This document shows positions 37,681 through 46,831 of a DNA stretch of 64,000 bases, in pieces. Each line of letters begins with the position of its first letter. Positions within the stretch are counted from its first letter, which is position 1. The stretch lies in assembly GCF_024171695.1 (NCBI RefSeq), contig NZ_JAMTCF010000010.1:279310-343309 (forward strand), given 5' to 3'. The DNA is from Actinosynnema pretiosum (GTDB lineage: Bacteria > Actinomycetota > Actinomycetes > Mycobacteriales > Pseudonocardiaceae). The notes below the pieces were generated by a model. It saw only the letters and a list, made by a program, of their open reading frames with translations, was not told the DNA's origin and did not search any database. The position numbers were made by a program, and so were the translations under genes.

Positions 37681-38103
37681 ATGGCGCTGACGACCGAGGA
37701 CCGCCTGGAGATCACCGAGACCCTGTCGCTGCTGGGGCACCTCGCCGACAGCGGAGGACCGGACCGGCTGGAGGAGGTCTTCACGCCGGACGCCGTCTAC
37801 GACCTCACCGCCGCCGGGATGGGCGCCTTCACCGGGATCGACGCGATCCGCGAGGCGGCCGGGCGGATCGCGGCGCACGGGCCCGTCGCGCACCACCTCA
37901 CCAACGTCGTCATCGGCGGCGAGGAGCAGGACGGCGTGGTCTCCGCGCTGTCGAAGGGGCTCCTGCTGATGGCCGACGGGAAGGTCGAGAGCATCGTCAT
38001 GGCGGACGACGTCCGGCGGCACGGGGACGGCTGGCGGATCGCCAGGCACGTCGTCACGCCGCAGCGCGCCCCGCGGCGGCTGGACGCGCACTCCCCCGCC
38101 TGA
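37681..38103 (+). CDS. SnoaL-like (NTF2-fold) protein under TetR control
   Basis: A 140-residue protein of the SnoaL_4/NTF2 type: TEDRLEITETLSLLGHLADSG, then the VFTPDAVYDLTAAG strand, GIDAIREAAGRIAAHGPVAHHLTNVVIGGE and a final GDGWRIARHVVTPQR strand. The His pair in PVAHHLTNV matches the active-site His of scytalone-dehydratase/ring-hydroxylase-beta-like members. The ATG has GAGGACCGGAAG just upstream. Regulation by the divergent TetR suggests response to a small aromatic compound; a reaction cannot be named. Confidence 0.8.
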   Translation: MALTTEDRLEITETLSLLGHLADSGGPDRLEEVFTPDAVYDLTAAGMGAFTGIDAIREAAGRIAAHGPVAHHLTNVVIGGEEQDGVVSALSKGLLLMADGKVESIVMADDVRRHGDGWRIARHVVTPQRAPRRLDAHSPA

Positions 38104-38130
38104 CCTGCGGGTCCGGCGCCCGGAAACGCC

Positions 38131-38172
38131 GCCGGGGGCGGTGGCGACCCGCAAGCCCCCACCGCCCCCGGC
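38131..38172. terminator. Bidirectional hairpin terminator
   Basis: A 14-bp perfect stem, GCCGGGGGCGGTGG (38131-38144) with CCACCGCCCCCGGC (38159-38172), and a 14-nt loop, between the convergent SnoaL-like and tctA genes. Confidence 0.85.
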
Positions 38173-38184
38173 CGCCGCACCGGC

Positions 38185-39708
38185 TCAGTCCGCCGTCACC
38201 TTCTCCGGCTCGGCCGACCCGGCCACCGCGCGCTTCGCGCGCACCCGCAGCACCACCGCCGTCACCAGCACGACCGCCAGCACCGCGTAGGCCACCGCCG
38301 CGAACGGGCTGGTCACCAGCGCCGTCGCGTCGCCCTGGCTGATCTGCAGGGTCCGCCGCAGCTGCTCCTCGGCCATCGGCCCGAGGATCAGCCCGACCAC
38401 CATCGGCGCCACCGGGTAGCCGTGCCGCCGCATGAAGAACCCGATCACGCCCACGATCAGCAGCACGATCAGGTCGTCGGTCACGAAGTTCACCGCGTAC
38501 GTGCCCAGCGCCGCGAACAGCAGGATGCCCGCGTACAGGTACGGCCGGGGGATGCGCAGCACCTTGACCCACACCTTGACCAGCGGCAGGTTCAGCACCA
38601 GCAGCATCACGTTGCCGATGTACAGCGACGCGATCAGCGTCCACACCATCGCCGAGTTGTTCGTGAACAGCAGCGGCCCCGGCTGGATGTTGTAGCTCTG
38701 GAACGCCGCGACCATCACGGCCGCCGTGGCGGTCGTCGGCAGGCCGAGGGTCAGCAGCGGCACCAGCACACCGGCCGCAGCCGCGTTGTTCGCCGCCTCC
38801 GGACCGGCCACGCCCTCGATCGCGCCCTTGCCGAACTCCTCGGGCCGCTTCGACAGCTTCCGCTCCGCCGCGTACGACAGGAACGTCGACACGTCCGCCC
38901 CACCGGCCGGGATGGTGCCGATCGGGAAGCCGATCGCGGTGCCGCGCAGCCACGGCTTCCAGGACCGCGACCAGAACTCCCGCGTGTTCCACTTCCCGCC
39001 GACCGGCACGACCTCGATCGGCCCGTGCCGCAGCCGCGAGGCCACGTACAGCGCCTCGCCCACCGCGAACAGCCCGACGGCCACCACGACCACGTCGATC
39101 CCGTCGGCCAGCGTGCTCACCCCGAGGGTGAACCGGGTCTGACCGGTGAGCGTGTCCGTGCCGACCAGGCCGATGAACAGCCCGAGCGCCAGCGAGGCCA
39201 GGCCGCGCACCGGCGAGGACCCGAGCAGCGCCGCCACGGTCGTGAACGCCACCACCATCAGCGCCACGTAGTCCGCCGGTCCCAGCTTCACCGCGAAGTC
39301 CGCGACGGTGGGCGCCAGCAGGGTCAGCAGCACGGTGGCGATGGTGCCCGCCACGAACGAGCCGATCGCCGCCGTGGCCAGCGCGGCGGCGCCCCGCCCG
39401 GCCTTGGCCATCCGGTTGCCTTCGAGCGCCGTCACGATCGACGCGGACTCGCCTGGTGTGTTGAGCAGGATCGACGTGGTCGACCCGCCGTACATGCCGC
39501 CGTAGTAGATGCCCGCGAAGATGATCAGCGCGGCGGTGGCGTCCAGGGTGTAGGTCAGCGGCAGCAGCAGCGCCACCGTCATGGCCGGGCCGATGCCCGG
39601 CAGCACGCCCACCGCCGTGCCCAGGGTGACCCCGAGCAGGGCGTAGAGCAGGTAGGCGGGCTGCGCGGCGGTCGCGAAGCCCTCCAGGAGCAGTCCGAGG
39701 TCACCCAT
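38185..39708 (-). CDS. tctA: Tripartite tricarboxylate transporter large membrane subunit TctA
   Basis: A 507-residue integral membrane protein with about 12 helices. TctA hallmarks are the glycine-rich [20 protein letters not shown] near the N-terminus, [24 protein letters not shown], and in the second half [28 protein letters not shown]. It forms the cation-coupled carrier with TctB and takes substrate from the binding protein TctC. Its gene overlaps tctB by 8 bp and is the last of the tctCBA operon. The operon is divergent from a CitAB-type two-component system, which probably activates it. Confidence 0.95.
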   Translation of the reverse strand: MGDLGLLLEGFATAAQPAYLLYALLGVTLGTAVGVLPGIGPAMTVALLLPLTYTLDATAALIIFAGIYYGGMYGGSTTSILLNTPGESASIVTALEGNRMAKAGRGAAALATAAIGSFVAGTIATVLLTLLAPTVADFAVKLGPADYVALMVVAFTTVAALLGSSPVRGLASLALGLFIGLVGTDTLTGQTRFTLGVSTLADGIDVVVVAVGLFAVGEALYVASRLRHGPIEVVPVGGKWNTREFWSRSWKPWLRGTAIGFPIGTIPAGGADVSTFLSYAAERKLSKRPEEFGKGAIEGVAGPEAANNAAAAGVLVPLLTLGLPTTATAAVMVAAFQSYNIQPGPLLFTNNSAMVWTLIASLYIGNVMLLVLNLPLVKVWVKVLRIPRPYLYAGILLFAALGTYAVNFVTDDLIVLLIVGVIGFFMRRHGYPVAPMVVGLILGPMAEEQLRRTLQISQGDATALVTSPFAAVAYAVLAVVLVTAVVLRVRAKRAVAGSAEPEKVTAD

Positions 39709-40195
39709 CGATGAGTGGCACCCCCTCCAGGATGCCGGCGGGCAGCGACAGGCCCAGACCGGAGGCGAACACGACCTGCACGACCAGCGCCAGCACCACG
39801 GCCAGCGCCAGCGCCTTCCACCAGGTGGCGCCGAGCGTCCACGCCGCCCCGGCGAACAGCAGCGCCGCCGCGACCGGCCACCCGGCCGACTCGATCAGCA
39901 CCAGGTGGGCCACCAGGATGGCGACCAGCTTGACCACGGTCAGCCAGTCGGTGCGCACCCCGGTGTCCACGTCCTCGCCGTCCTCGGCCTCGCCGAGCTT
40001 GCCGCGCGCGGTGGCGACCACCGCGGCGATCCCGGTGGCGATGAGCAGCGCGCCCACCGCGTAGGGGAACGCCCTGGGCCCGACCGAGCCGGCGACGCCG
40101 CGCGCGGCGATCGTGGTCGCGTCGACGAGGGTGAACACGCCCAGCGCCGCGACCAGGGCGCCGAAGACGTACTCCTCGATGCGGGCGGAGATCAC
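39701..40195 (-). CDS. tctB: Tripartite tricarboxylate transporter small membrane subunit TctB
   Basis: A 164-residue protein with four hydrophobic helices and a charged central loop ([17 protein letters not shown]), as usual for TctB. The N-terminal [19 protein letters not shown] and [18 protein letters not shown] fit the family. The GTG at 40195 overlaps the stop of tctC and its end overlaps the start of tctA, so all three subunits are translationally coupled. Confidence 0.88.
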   Translation of the reverse strand: MISARIEEYVFGALVAALGVFTLVDATTIAARGVAGSVGPRAFPYAVGALLIATGIAAVVATARGKLGEAEDGEDVDTGVRTDWLTVVKLVAILVAHLVLIESAGWPVAAALLFAGAAWTLGATWWKALALAVVLALVVQVVFASGLGLSLPAGILEGVPLIDG

Positions 40196-41178
40196 TTCTT
40201 CACCAGGCCGAGCTCGCCGAGGATGGGCTGCACGCGGCTGACCTCGTCCTTGAGGAAGACCTCGAACTCGGTGCCGCTCAGGAACGTGTCGGTCCAGCCC
40301 TTCTTGGCGACCTCGTCCTTCCACTGCTGGCTGGCGCGCATGTCGGTGACCAGCTTGACCAGCTTGTCCTTGGCCTCGGGCGCGAGGTTCTTGGGCGCCA
40401 CGACGCCGCGCCAGTTGATCAGCTCGACGCCCTGCTCGGCGAGCGTGGGCGCGTTGAGGTCCTCGTGGACCTTGGAGCCGGAGGTGGCCAGCGCGCGCAG
40501 CTTGCCCGCCTTGACCTGCTCGCGGTACTCGCCGACGCCGGAGATGCCGACGTCGACCTGGTTGCCCAGGAGCGCGGCCAGGGACTCGCCGCCGCCGGAG
40601 TAGGGGACGTAGTTGAGCTTGTCCGGGGTGAGCCCGGCGGACTTGATCAGCATGGCGGCGAGGATGTGGTCGGTGCCGCCCGCCGAACCGCCGGTGAAGC
40701 GGACGCCGGTGCCCTTGTCCTTCACCGCGGCGAGCAGGTCGGCCACGGTCTTGAACGGCGAGTCGGCGGGCACGACCACGACCTCGTCCTCGGCGGTGAG
40801 GCGGGCGATCGGGGTGGTGTCCTCCATGCGCACGTCGGAGCCGTTGGTCTCGACCGCGCCGACCATGACCAGGCCGGTGACCATCAGGAACGTCTCGGAC
40901 TTCTCGTTGGCGAGCTTCTTGAGCCCGACCGTGCCGCCCGCGCCGCCCACGTTGCTGACCTGCACGGACTTGACCAGGTCCGCGCCGGTGATGCTGGCCT
41001 GCATGGACCGGGCGGTCTGGTCCCAGCCGCCGCCGGGGTCGGCGGGGGCCATGATCTCCAGGCGGTTCACGGCCCCGGCGGCCTTGCCGCCCCCACCGCT
41101 GCCGCCCGCGCCGCAGCCCACGAGCGCCACGCCCGCGGCGATGACCGCCGCGGCGATGCGGGTGTGCTTTCTCGACAT
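40192..41178 (-). CDS. tctC: Tricarboxylate-binding lipoprotein TctC (Bug family)
   Basis: A 328-residue extracytoplasmic solute receptor. A signal peptide ends in a lipobox, ALVGC, at about residue 22 (VALVGCGAGGSG), so it is anchored as a lipoprotein. The Bug-family pattern follows: LEIMAPADPGGGWDQTARSMQ, the GGAGGTVGLKKLAN loop, VRFTGGSAGGTDHILAAML and NYVPYSGGGESLAALLGNQVD. It binds a tricarboxylate or similar anion and hands it to TctAB. First gene of the operon. Confidence 0.95.
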   Translation of the reverse strand: MSRKHTRIAAAVIAAGVALVGCGAGGSGGGGKAAGAVNRLEIMAPADPGGGWDQTARSMQASITGADLVKSVQVSNVGGAGGTVGLKKLANEKSETFLMVTGLVMVGAVETNGSDVRMEDTTPIARLTAEDEVVVVPADSPFKTVADLLAAVKDKGTGVRFTGGSAGGTDHILAAMLIKSAGLTPDKLNYVPYSGGGESLAALLGNQVDVGISGVGEYREQVKAGKLRALATSGSKVHEDLNAPTLAEQGVELINWRGVVAPKNLAPEAKDKLVKLVTDMRASQQWKDEVAKKGWTDTFLSGTEFEVFLKDEVSRVQPILGELGLVKK

Positions 41179-41322
41179 GTCGCGCCTCCGCTGTGCTCCC
41201 CGGAGCGACGGTGCTCCGGTTCCGGGGAACGTAGGGGGACGGGAGCGAGTCGGTAAGACATTGGTCGTAAGGGCCGTATTGTTCGTTTAGGTCGTGGCGT
41301 CGATCACACTCTTTGGTTCAGA
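41179..41322. promoter_or_regulatory. Divergent promoter region, tctCBA versus sensor kinase
   Basis: A 144-bp gap that becomes AT-richer near the kinase (41258-41290), with the direct elements GGTAAGACATTGG and GGTCGTAAGGGCC as possible regulator contacts. No canonical -10/-35 pair is certain. By family analogy the CitB-type regulator binds here. Confidence 0.4.
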
Positions 41323-42906
41323 ATGCCGAACATGCGCCGCCGTTCGGTCCCCCTGGGTGTCTCCCTGCTCGTGCTGCAGGTGGGCATCGTGCTGCTCACG
41401 ACCTGCGCGGCCGGGCTGATGGCGGCCAAGCTGCAGAGCGACCGCATCCGCGAGTCGTACCGGGAGCGGATGCTGTCGGTGGCCGAGAGCGTGGCGCGGC
41501 TGCCGTCGGTGCTGGAGGCGTTCGGCTCGCCGGACCCGGCCGCGACGATCCAGCCGCTCGCGGAGCTGCTGCGCAAGGCCTCGCAGGTCACGTACGTGGT
41601 GGTGACCGACCGGCAGGGCGTGCGCTACGCCCACCCCGACCCGGCGCGCATCGGCGAGCCGGTGTCCACCGACCCCAGCTCGGCGCTGTCCGGGACGGTG
41701 TACGTGGGCACCGAGACGGGCACGCTCGGCACGTCCCTGCGCGCGAAGGTGCCGATCAGGAACACGGCCGGGACGGTCATCGGCATGGCGTCGGTGGGCA
41801 TCCTGGAGGAGGAGCTGGCCGCCGACCTCGCCGAGGACCTGGGCGAGCTGATCGGCTGGCTGATCGCGTCCGCGCTGGTCGGGGTGCTGGGGGCGGCGCT
41901 GGTGACGCGGATGGTCCGCAAGCGCACGTTCCGGCTGGAACCGGCCGAGATCGCGCAGCTGCTGGAGACCCGCGAGGCGATGCTGCACGGGGTGCGCGAG
42001 GGCGTGGTCGCCATCGACGCGACCGAGCGGTTGGCGCTGGTCAACGACGAGGCGGTGCGCCTGCTCGGGCTGACCGACGACCCGACCGGTCGGCCCGCCG
42101 CGCAGGTGCTGGAGCACGGCGGCCTGCTGGACCTGGCGCGCGGCGACGACGCGGCCGACCGGCTGGTGCTGGCGGGCGAGCGGGTGCTGGTGGCGAACCG
42201 GATGACCGCCCGCACGCACGGCCGCCCGGTCGGCGTGGTGCTCACGCTGCGCGACCGGACCGAGCTGCACGACGCGCTGCGCGAGATCGACGGGCACCGG
42301 GCGGTCACCGAGGTGCTGCGGGCGCAGGCGCACGAGTTCTCCAACCACCTGCACGTGATCGGCGGGCTGCTGGAGCTGGAGCGCGGCGACGAGGCGGTGC
42401 GCTACATCGAGCGGGTCGGTGGCGCGGGGTCGGTGACGGCCGACATCATCGGCGGGGCCGAGGCCGACCCGGCGCTGGCGGCGCTGCTGCTGGCCAAGTC
42501 GAGCACCGCGCACGAGCGGGGCGTTCGGCTGCGGCTGGACGCCGGGTCGCGGGTGCGGGCGCGGGCCGGTGACGACGCGCTGACCGTGCTCGGGAACCTG
42601 GTCGACAACGCCGTGGACGCCTCCGGCAACGGCGGCGAGGTGCGGGTCCTGGTGGACGCGGGCGGGTCGGGGGTGCGGGTGCTGGTCGAGGACGACGGGC
42701 CTGGCGTCGCGCGGGAGCGGCGGGCGGAGATCTTCACCCTCGGGGTGAGCACGAAGGCGCCGAGAGGGGCGCACGGACGAGGGATAGGACTGGCGTTGGT
42801 GTCCAGGGTGGTCACCCGGCGGCGTGGCCGGGTCGACGTGTCGGATTCTTCGGAGCTGGGCGGCGCGTCGTTCGACGTGTGGCTGCCGGAAGCGGGGTCC
42901 AGGTGA
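41323..42906 (+). CDS. CitA/DcuS-type sensor histidine kinase
   Basis: A 527-residue kinase with a membrane helix at about residues 12-34, an extracytoplasmic PAS-like sensor (about 40-170, containing VTYVVVTDRQGVRYAHPDP, the citrate/dicarboxylate PASP pattern), a second helix at about 180-205, and a cytoplasmic PAS (GVVAIDATERLALVNDEAV). The SPOB-like phosphoacceptor region is LRAQAHEFSNHLHVIGG (His337). The ATPase has GNLVDNAVDAS, VEDDGPGVA and GRGIGLALVSRVV. It should sense an extracellular tricarboxylate taken up by the divergent TctABC system. Its stop overlaps the regulator's GTG. Confidence 0.93.
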   Translation: MPNMRRRSVPLGVSLLVLQVGIVLLTTCAAGLMAAKLQSDRIRESYRERMLSVAESVARLPSVLEAFGSPDPAATIQPLAELLRKASQVTYVVVTDRQGVRYAHPDPARIGEPVSTDPSSALSGTVYVGTETGTLGTSLRAKVPIRNTAGTVIGMASVGILEEELAADLAEDLGELIGWLIASALVGVLGAALVTRMVRKRTFRLEPAEIAQLLETREAMLHGVREGVVAIDATERLALVNDEAVRLLGLTDDPTGRPAAQVLEHGGLLDLARGDDAADRLVLAGERVLVANRMTARTHGRPVGVVLTLRDRTELHDALREIDGHRAVTEVLRAQAHEFSNHLHVIGGLLELERGDEAVRYIERVGGAGSVTADIIGGAEADPALAALLLAKSSTAHERGVRLRLDAGSRVRARAGDDALTVLGNLVDNAVDASGNGGEVRVLVDAGGSGVRVLVEDDGPGVARERRAEIFTLGVSTKAPRGAHGRGIGLALVSRVVTRRRGRVDVSDSSELGGASFDVWLPEAGSR

Positions 42907-43589
42907 CGGTGGTGCGGGCGCTGGTCGTGGACGACGACTTCGCGGTGGCCGCGGTGCACCGGGGGTTCCTGGCGTCGCTGCCCGAGTTCGAGGTGGTGGG
43001 CGAGGCGCACGACGGCGACGCGGCGCTGCGGGCGGTGGACGAGCTGCTGCCGGACCTGGTGCTGCTCGACATCCACCTGCCGGACATGTCCGGCTTGGAG
43101 GTGCTGGCCAGGCTGCGGGCGCGCGTCGGGCCGCCGGTGGACGTGATCGCGGTGACGGCGGCGCGGGAGCGGGAGACGGTGCGGCAGGCGATGTCCAAGG
43201 GGGTGGACCACTACCTGGTGAAGCCGTTCACGCGCACGGCGTTCCTGGACCGGATGCGCGAGTACCTGGCGCGGCGGGTGGAGGTCCAGCGGCTGGGCGA
43301 CTGGCTCGACCAGGACGAGGTGGACCAGCTGATGCAGCACCGGCCGGCGAACGTGCTGCCCAAGGGGCTGTCGGCGGTGACGCTGCGGCTGGTGACCGAG
43401 GCGCTGCGGGCGGCGGAGGGGGGCTCGGTCGCGGGGAACATGTCGGCGCAGGAGGTGGGCGACCGGGCGGGGTTGTCGCGGGTGAGCGCGCGGCGGTATC
43501 TGGAGCACCTGGTGGCGGTGGGGAAGGCGGAGGTGCAGCCCCGGTACGGGGTGGCGAACCGGCCCGCGCACGGGTACCGGTTGACGTGA
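42903..43589 (+). CDS. CitB/DpiA-type response regulator
   Basis: A 228-residue regulator from the GTG overlapping the kinase stop. The receiver has DDD at residues 9-11, Asp56 in LLDIHLPDMSG, and Lys in HYLVKPFT. The output region ends with a winged-helix segment, AQEVGDRAGLSRVSARRYLEHLVAVGKAEV, typical of citrate/malate regulators. It likely activates tctCBA on the opposite strand when the kinase senses substrate. A hairpin terminator follows 8 bp after the stop. Confidence 0.92.
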   Translation: MTVVRALVVDDDFAVAAVHRGFLASLPEFEVVGEAHDGDAALRAVDELLPDLVLLDIHLPDMSGLEVLARLRARVGPPVDVIAVTAARERETVRQAMSKGVDHYLVKPFTRTAFLDRMREYLARRVEVQRLGDWLDQDEVDQLMQHRPANVLPKGLSAVTLRLVTEALRAAEGGSVAGNMSAQEVGDRAGLSRVSARRYLEHLVAVGKAEVQPRYGVANRPAHGYRLT

Positions 43590-43596
43590 GGCGGAG

Positions 43597-43624
43597 GGGT
43601 GGCCGCGTCCGCGCGCGGCCACCC
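43597..43624. terminator. Bidirectional hairpin terminator
   Basis: An 11-bp perfect stem, GGGTGGCCGCG (43597-43607) with CGCGGCCACCC (43614-43624), and a 6-nt loop between convergent genes. Confidence 0.8.
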
Positions 43625-43634
43625 GTCGTCGGGC

Positions 43635-44024
43635 CTAGTGCTGGCCGGGGTGCAGCGACCGGAGCTCCAGCCACTCGCGGATCGGTTCGCCGTTCGCGCC
43701 GGGGGCCGCCGACAGCTCGCCCGCGATCTCCAGCGCGCGCTCGTGTGAGGCGACGTCGATCATCATCCAGCCCGCGACCAGGTCGTGGGCGTCGGGGATC
43801 GGGGTCTGCGCGAGCGCGCCCGGACCGTCGCTGCGCACGAACACCCCGTCGTCGGACAGCGCCGTGGAGCCGACGAACTCGCCCGTGACGGCCAGCCGCC
43901 CGGCGAGGTCGTTCATGTGGGCGACGTGCGCGGCGACCTCCTCGGCCGTCCACCGGTCCATCGTGGTCCAGCCCTCCACCGGCTCCGGACCACCCCGGTA
44001 GTGCTTGATCAGCAGGTACTTCAC
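43635..44024 (-). CDS. YCII/DGPF-family protein
   Basis: A 129-residue ferredoxin-like-fold protein of the YCII/DGPF group: MKYLLIKHYRGGP start, MNDLAGRLAVTGEFVGSTALS in the middle, and VAGWMMIDVASHERALEIAGELSAAPG with a C-terminal ELRSLHPGQH. GTG 44024 is preceded by GGAGGAGCGCGC. In actinomycetes such genes often accompany ECF sigma factors; none is seen here. Function in the family is poorly defined. Confidence 0.85.
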   Translation of the reverse strand: MKYLLIKHYRGGPEPVEGWTTMDRWTAEEVAAHVAHMNDLAGRLAVTGEFVGSTALSDDGVFVRSDGPGALAQTPIPDAHDLVAGWMMIDVASHERALEIAGELSAAPGANGEPIREWLELRSLHPGQH

Positions 44025-44089
44025 GCGCGCTCCTCCGCCGCCGGGTTCCGGGCCGGGACCACGTCGGCCCCGGTCCGGAACCCACGGTC

Positions 44090-45655
44090 TCACGTCATCC
44101 GGTCGACGTCCGTGCGGAACCACCGGCACCCGTACGGCTCCAGGGTCAGCCGCACCACGCCCTCGTCGTCGGCCTGCACCGTCCCGTCCACCAGCAGGTC
44201 CGTCAGCCGCTGCCCCGGCTCCAGGTCGGGCACCTCGAACTCCACCTCCCGGTCGTCCAGGTTGTGCGCGGTCAGCACCACGTGCCCGTCCACCTCGCTG
44301 TGCTGCACCAGCACCGCCGCCTCACCGGTGTCCACCACCCGGTGCGCGCCCCACGCCAGCTCGGGGCACTCCCGGTACCGCTCCACCAGCAGCCGGAACC
44401 ACGCCAGCAGCGATCCGGGGTCCCGGCGCTGCTCGCTGACCGCCTCCCAGTCCATCGGCACCCGCACCGCCATCCGCCCCTCGCGGGACAGGTCCTCGCC
44501 GAGGCCGATCTCCTCGCCGTAGAACAGCACCGGCGTGCCGGGCAGCGAGAACAGCAGGCTGTACACCATCCGCACCCGCCGCTCGTCCCCGTCCAGCATC
44601 GGGGGCAGCCTGCGACGCAGCCCCCGCCCGTACACCTGCATGTCCGGGTCGGGGCCGAACGCGGCGAACACCTCCTGGCGCTCGGCCTCGGTGAGCTTGT
44701 CCAGGGTCAGCTCGTCGTGGTTGCGCACCACCGTGGCCCAGTGCGCGTCGCGCGGCGGTTGGGGGCGCTCGCGCAGCGCGTGCGTGAGCGGCGAGGCGTC
44801 CCGGCGGGCGAGCGAGAGGTACATCTGCTGCATCCCGACGAAGTCGAAGCACATCGTCAGCTCGTCACCGACGCCCTCCGAGCTGCCGAAGTAGCGCAGC
44901 GCGTCGTTGTAGGGCACGTTCACCTCCCCCAGCAGGACCGCCTCGCCGTCGCGGCGGGACATGAACGCGCGCAGGTCCTGCAGGTAGTCGTGCGGGTCAG
45001 GCAGCGCCTCGATCGGCGCCTCCAGCAGGAACGGCACCGCGTCGACCCGGAAGCCGGACAGGCCCAGCTGCATCCAGAAGCCCATGACGCGGGCGATCTC
45101 GTCGCGCACGTCCGGGTTGGCCACGTTCAGGTCCGGCTGGTGCCGGTAGAAGCGGTGCAGGTAGTACTGCTTGGCCTTGCGGTCGTAGTCCCACAGCGAG
45201 GTCTCCTTGTCGGGGAAGACCACGCCGTCGTCGGCGTTCGGCGGGCGCTCGTCGGCCCACACGTACCAGTCGCGGTAGGGCGAGTCCGGGTCGCTGCGGG
45301 CGGCCTGGAACCAGGGGTGCCGGTCGGAGGTGTGGTTGACCACGAGGTCGGCGATGACCCGGATGCCCCGGTCGCGGGCGGTGCGGACGAGCTCGGCGAA
45401 CTCGCCGAGGGTGCCCAGGCGCGGGTCGACGGAGTAGTAGTCGGTGATGTCGTAGCCGTCGTCGCGGTTCGCGGTGGGGTAGAACGGCATCAGCCACAGG
45501 CAGGTGACGCCGAGGCGGTGCAGGTGGTCGATCTTCTGGATCAGGCCGCGGAAGTCGCCGATCCCGTCGCCGTTGCCGTCGTGGAAGGTCTCCACGTCCA
45601 GGCAGTAGACGACGGCGTTCTTCCACCACAGGTCGGCGGTGTCGGTGAGCCTCAC
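44090..45655 (-). CDS. GH13 alpha-glucosidase / trehalose-synthase-like enzyme
   Basis: A 521-residue (beta/alpha)8 glycoside hydrolase. Conserved regions are DLVVNHTSD (region I), GFRVDAVPF with the catalytic Asp, LLGEVNVP with the acid/base Glu and VRNHDELT (region IV). It begins WWKNAVVYCLDVETFHDGNGDGIGDFRGL, as trehalose synthases do, and has a short C-terminal beta domain. It is a little shorter than typical TreS (about 570-600 residues). It acts on alpha-glucosides in the cytoplasm: hydrolysis or maltose/trehalose isomerisation. The GTG start overlaps the stop of the flavin oxidoreductase gene, a pairing recurrent in actinomycetes. Confidence 0.88.
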   Translation of the reverse strand: MRLTDTADLWWKNAVVYCLDVETFHDGNGDGIGDFRGLIQKIDHLHRLGVTCLWLMPFYPTANRDDGYDITDYYSVDPRLGTLGEFAELVRTARDRGIRVIADLVVNHTSDRHPWFQAARSDPDSPYRDWYVWADERPPNADDGVVFPDKETSLWDYDRKAKQYYLHRFYRHQPDLNVANPDVRDEIARVMGFWMQLGLSGFRVDAVPFLLEAPIEALPDPHDYLQDLRAFMSRRDGEAVLLGEVNVPYNDALRYFGSSEGVGDELTMCFDFVGMQQMYLSLARRDASPLTHALRERPQPPRDAHWATVVRNHDELTLDKLTEAERQEVFAAFGPDPDMQVYGRGLRRRLPPMLDGDERRVRMVYSLLFSLPGTPVLFYGEEIGLGEDLSREGRMAVRVPMDWEAVSEQRRDPGSLLAWFRLLVERYRECPELAWGAHRVVDTGEAAVLVQHSEVDGHVVLTAHNLDDREVEFEVPDLEPGQRLTDLLVDGTVQADDEGVVRLTLEPYGCRWFRTDVDRMT

Positions 45656-46611
45656 GCCCGCACCTCCGGGAGGACGCGCTCGCCGAAGGCGTCCAGGAAG
45701 CGGTCCTGCTCCTGGCCGACGTGGTGCAGGAAGACCTTCTCGAAGCCGAGCTCGACGTAGCTGCGCAGCAGCTCGGTGTGGCGGCCGAGGTCGGAGGAGA
45801 CGTTGACGACCCGGCCGATCTGCTCGGGGGTGACGTGCTCGGAGACGGCGTCGAAGTGCTCGGGGGTCTCCAGGTCCCAGCAGATCGGGGGCGGGAAGAC
45901 GTTGCTGCGCCACTGGTCGTGCGCGATGGCGCGCGCGGTGTCCTCGTCGGGGTCCCAGGAGAGGTGGACCTGCAGGTGCAGCGGCCCGCGACCGCCCGCG
46001 TCGCGGTAGGCGTCGGCCATCTTGCGCAGGTGCTCGGCGGGGGCGTTGACGGTGATCAGGCCGTCGGCCCAGGAGGCGCACCAGCGTGCGGTCTCGACGC
46101 TGACGGCGGCGCCGACCAGGGCGGGGGGCTCGTCGGGGAGGGTCCACAGGCGCGCGCGGTCGACGGTGACCAGGCCGTCGTGGCTGACCTCCTCGCCGCG
46201 CAGCAGGGCCCGGATCACGTCGACGCACTCCAGCAGCCGGGCGGACCGGAGGTCCTTGCGGGGCCAGGGGTCGCCGGTGATGTGCTCGTTGGCGGCCTCA
46301 CCGGTGCCCAGGGCGGTCCAGAAGCGGCCGGGGTACATGGCGCCGAGGGTGGCGATGGCCTGGGCGATGATCGCCGGGTGGTAGCGCTGGCCGGGGGCGT
46401 TGACGACGCCCATGGGGAGGTTCGTGGCCTGGAGCGCGGCGCCGAGCCAGGCCCAGGCGAGGGCGGACTGGCCCTGGCGGGCGCTCCAGGGGGCGAAGTG
46501 GTCGGAGCACATGGCGGCGTCGAAGCCGACTTCCTCGGCCTTGCGCACGGCGTCCAGCAGTCCGGTTGGGTGGATCTGCTCGTGGGAGGCGTGAACGCCC
46601 AAAACGGTCAT
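45652..46611 (-). CDS. Luciferase-like (LLM) flavin oxidoreductase, TIGR03885-like
   Basis: A 319-residue TIM-barrel protein of the bacterial luciferase/F420 superfamily: GVHASHEQIHPTGLLDAVRKAEEVGFDAAMCSDHFAPW at the N-terminus, GRFWTALGTGEAANEHITG in the middle, and a C-terminal LGFEKVFLHHVGQEQDRFLDAFGERVLP. This is the pattern of the TIGR03885 subgroup described as probably not using F420. It is co-translated with the GH13 enzyme downstream. Substrate unknown. It is not LuxA/LuxB, so it does not complete the lux-type pair at 61 kb. Confidence 0.85.
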   Translation of the reverse strand: MTVLGVHASHEQIHPTGLLDAVRKAEEVGFDAAMCSDHFAPWSARQGQSALAWAWLGAALQATNLPMGVVNAPGQRYHPAIIAQAIATLGAMYPGRFWTALGTGEAANEHITGDPWPRKDLRSARLLECVDVIRALLRGEEVSHDGLVTVDRARLWTLPDEPPALVGAAVSVETARWCASWADGLITVNAPAEHLRKMADAYRDAGGRGPLHLQVHLSWDPDEDTARAIAHDQWRSNVFPPPICWDLETPEHFDAVSEHVTPEQIGRVVNVSSDLGRHTELLRSYVELGFEKVFLHHVGQEQDRFLDAFGERVLPEVRA

Positions 46612-46831
46612 GGACAGGCGGTACCCCGTCGCTCGGGTGGGTGAACCTGGGGATGATCATTTGGGGAGGGGTGGAGGCGGGAAGACGGCGGACGGGGTAG
46701 CGAGGGGTGGGCGATGATGAGCGCTACTGGGCCTGCCAGGCCGCAATCGCAGCACCGGCCAGTGAAACCGAAACTGCGATGAACCGAATCAAAAGGACCC
46801 CTTGAGCACGTAAACTCACTGGTCAACAAGT
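46612..46831 (+). promoter_or_regulatory. CRISPR leader and intergenic region
   Basis: No gene is seen in these 220 bases. The last 70-100 bp are AT-richer than the surroundings and end in AAACTCACTGGTCAACAAGT directly before the first repeat, as in actinobacterial type I-E leaders. The degenerate repeat at the opposite end supports this side as the leader. A promoter for plus-strand array transcription and the integration site should be here. Confidence 0.65.

Noticed and set aside
41261..41282. TTGGTC and TATTGT as a promoter for the CitA-type kinase
   Set aside because: The spacing is only 10 bp, which does not fit a sigma-70-type promoter.
45652..46611. The LLM oxidoreductase as a luciferase subunit partnering luxC/luxE
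   Set aside because: Its motifs match the TIGR03885-like group, it is co-translated with a GH13 enzyme, and it lies 14 kb away on the other strand.
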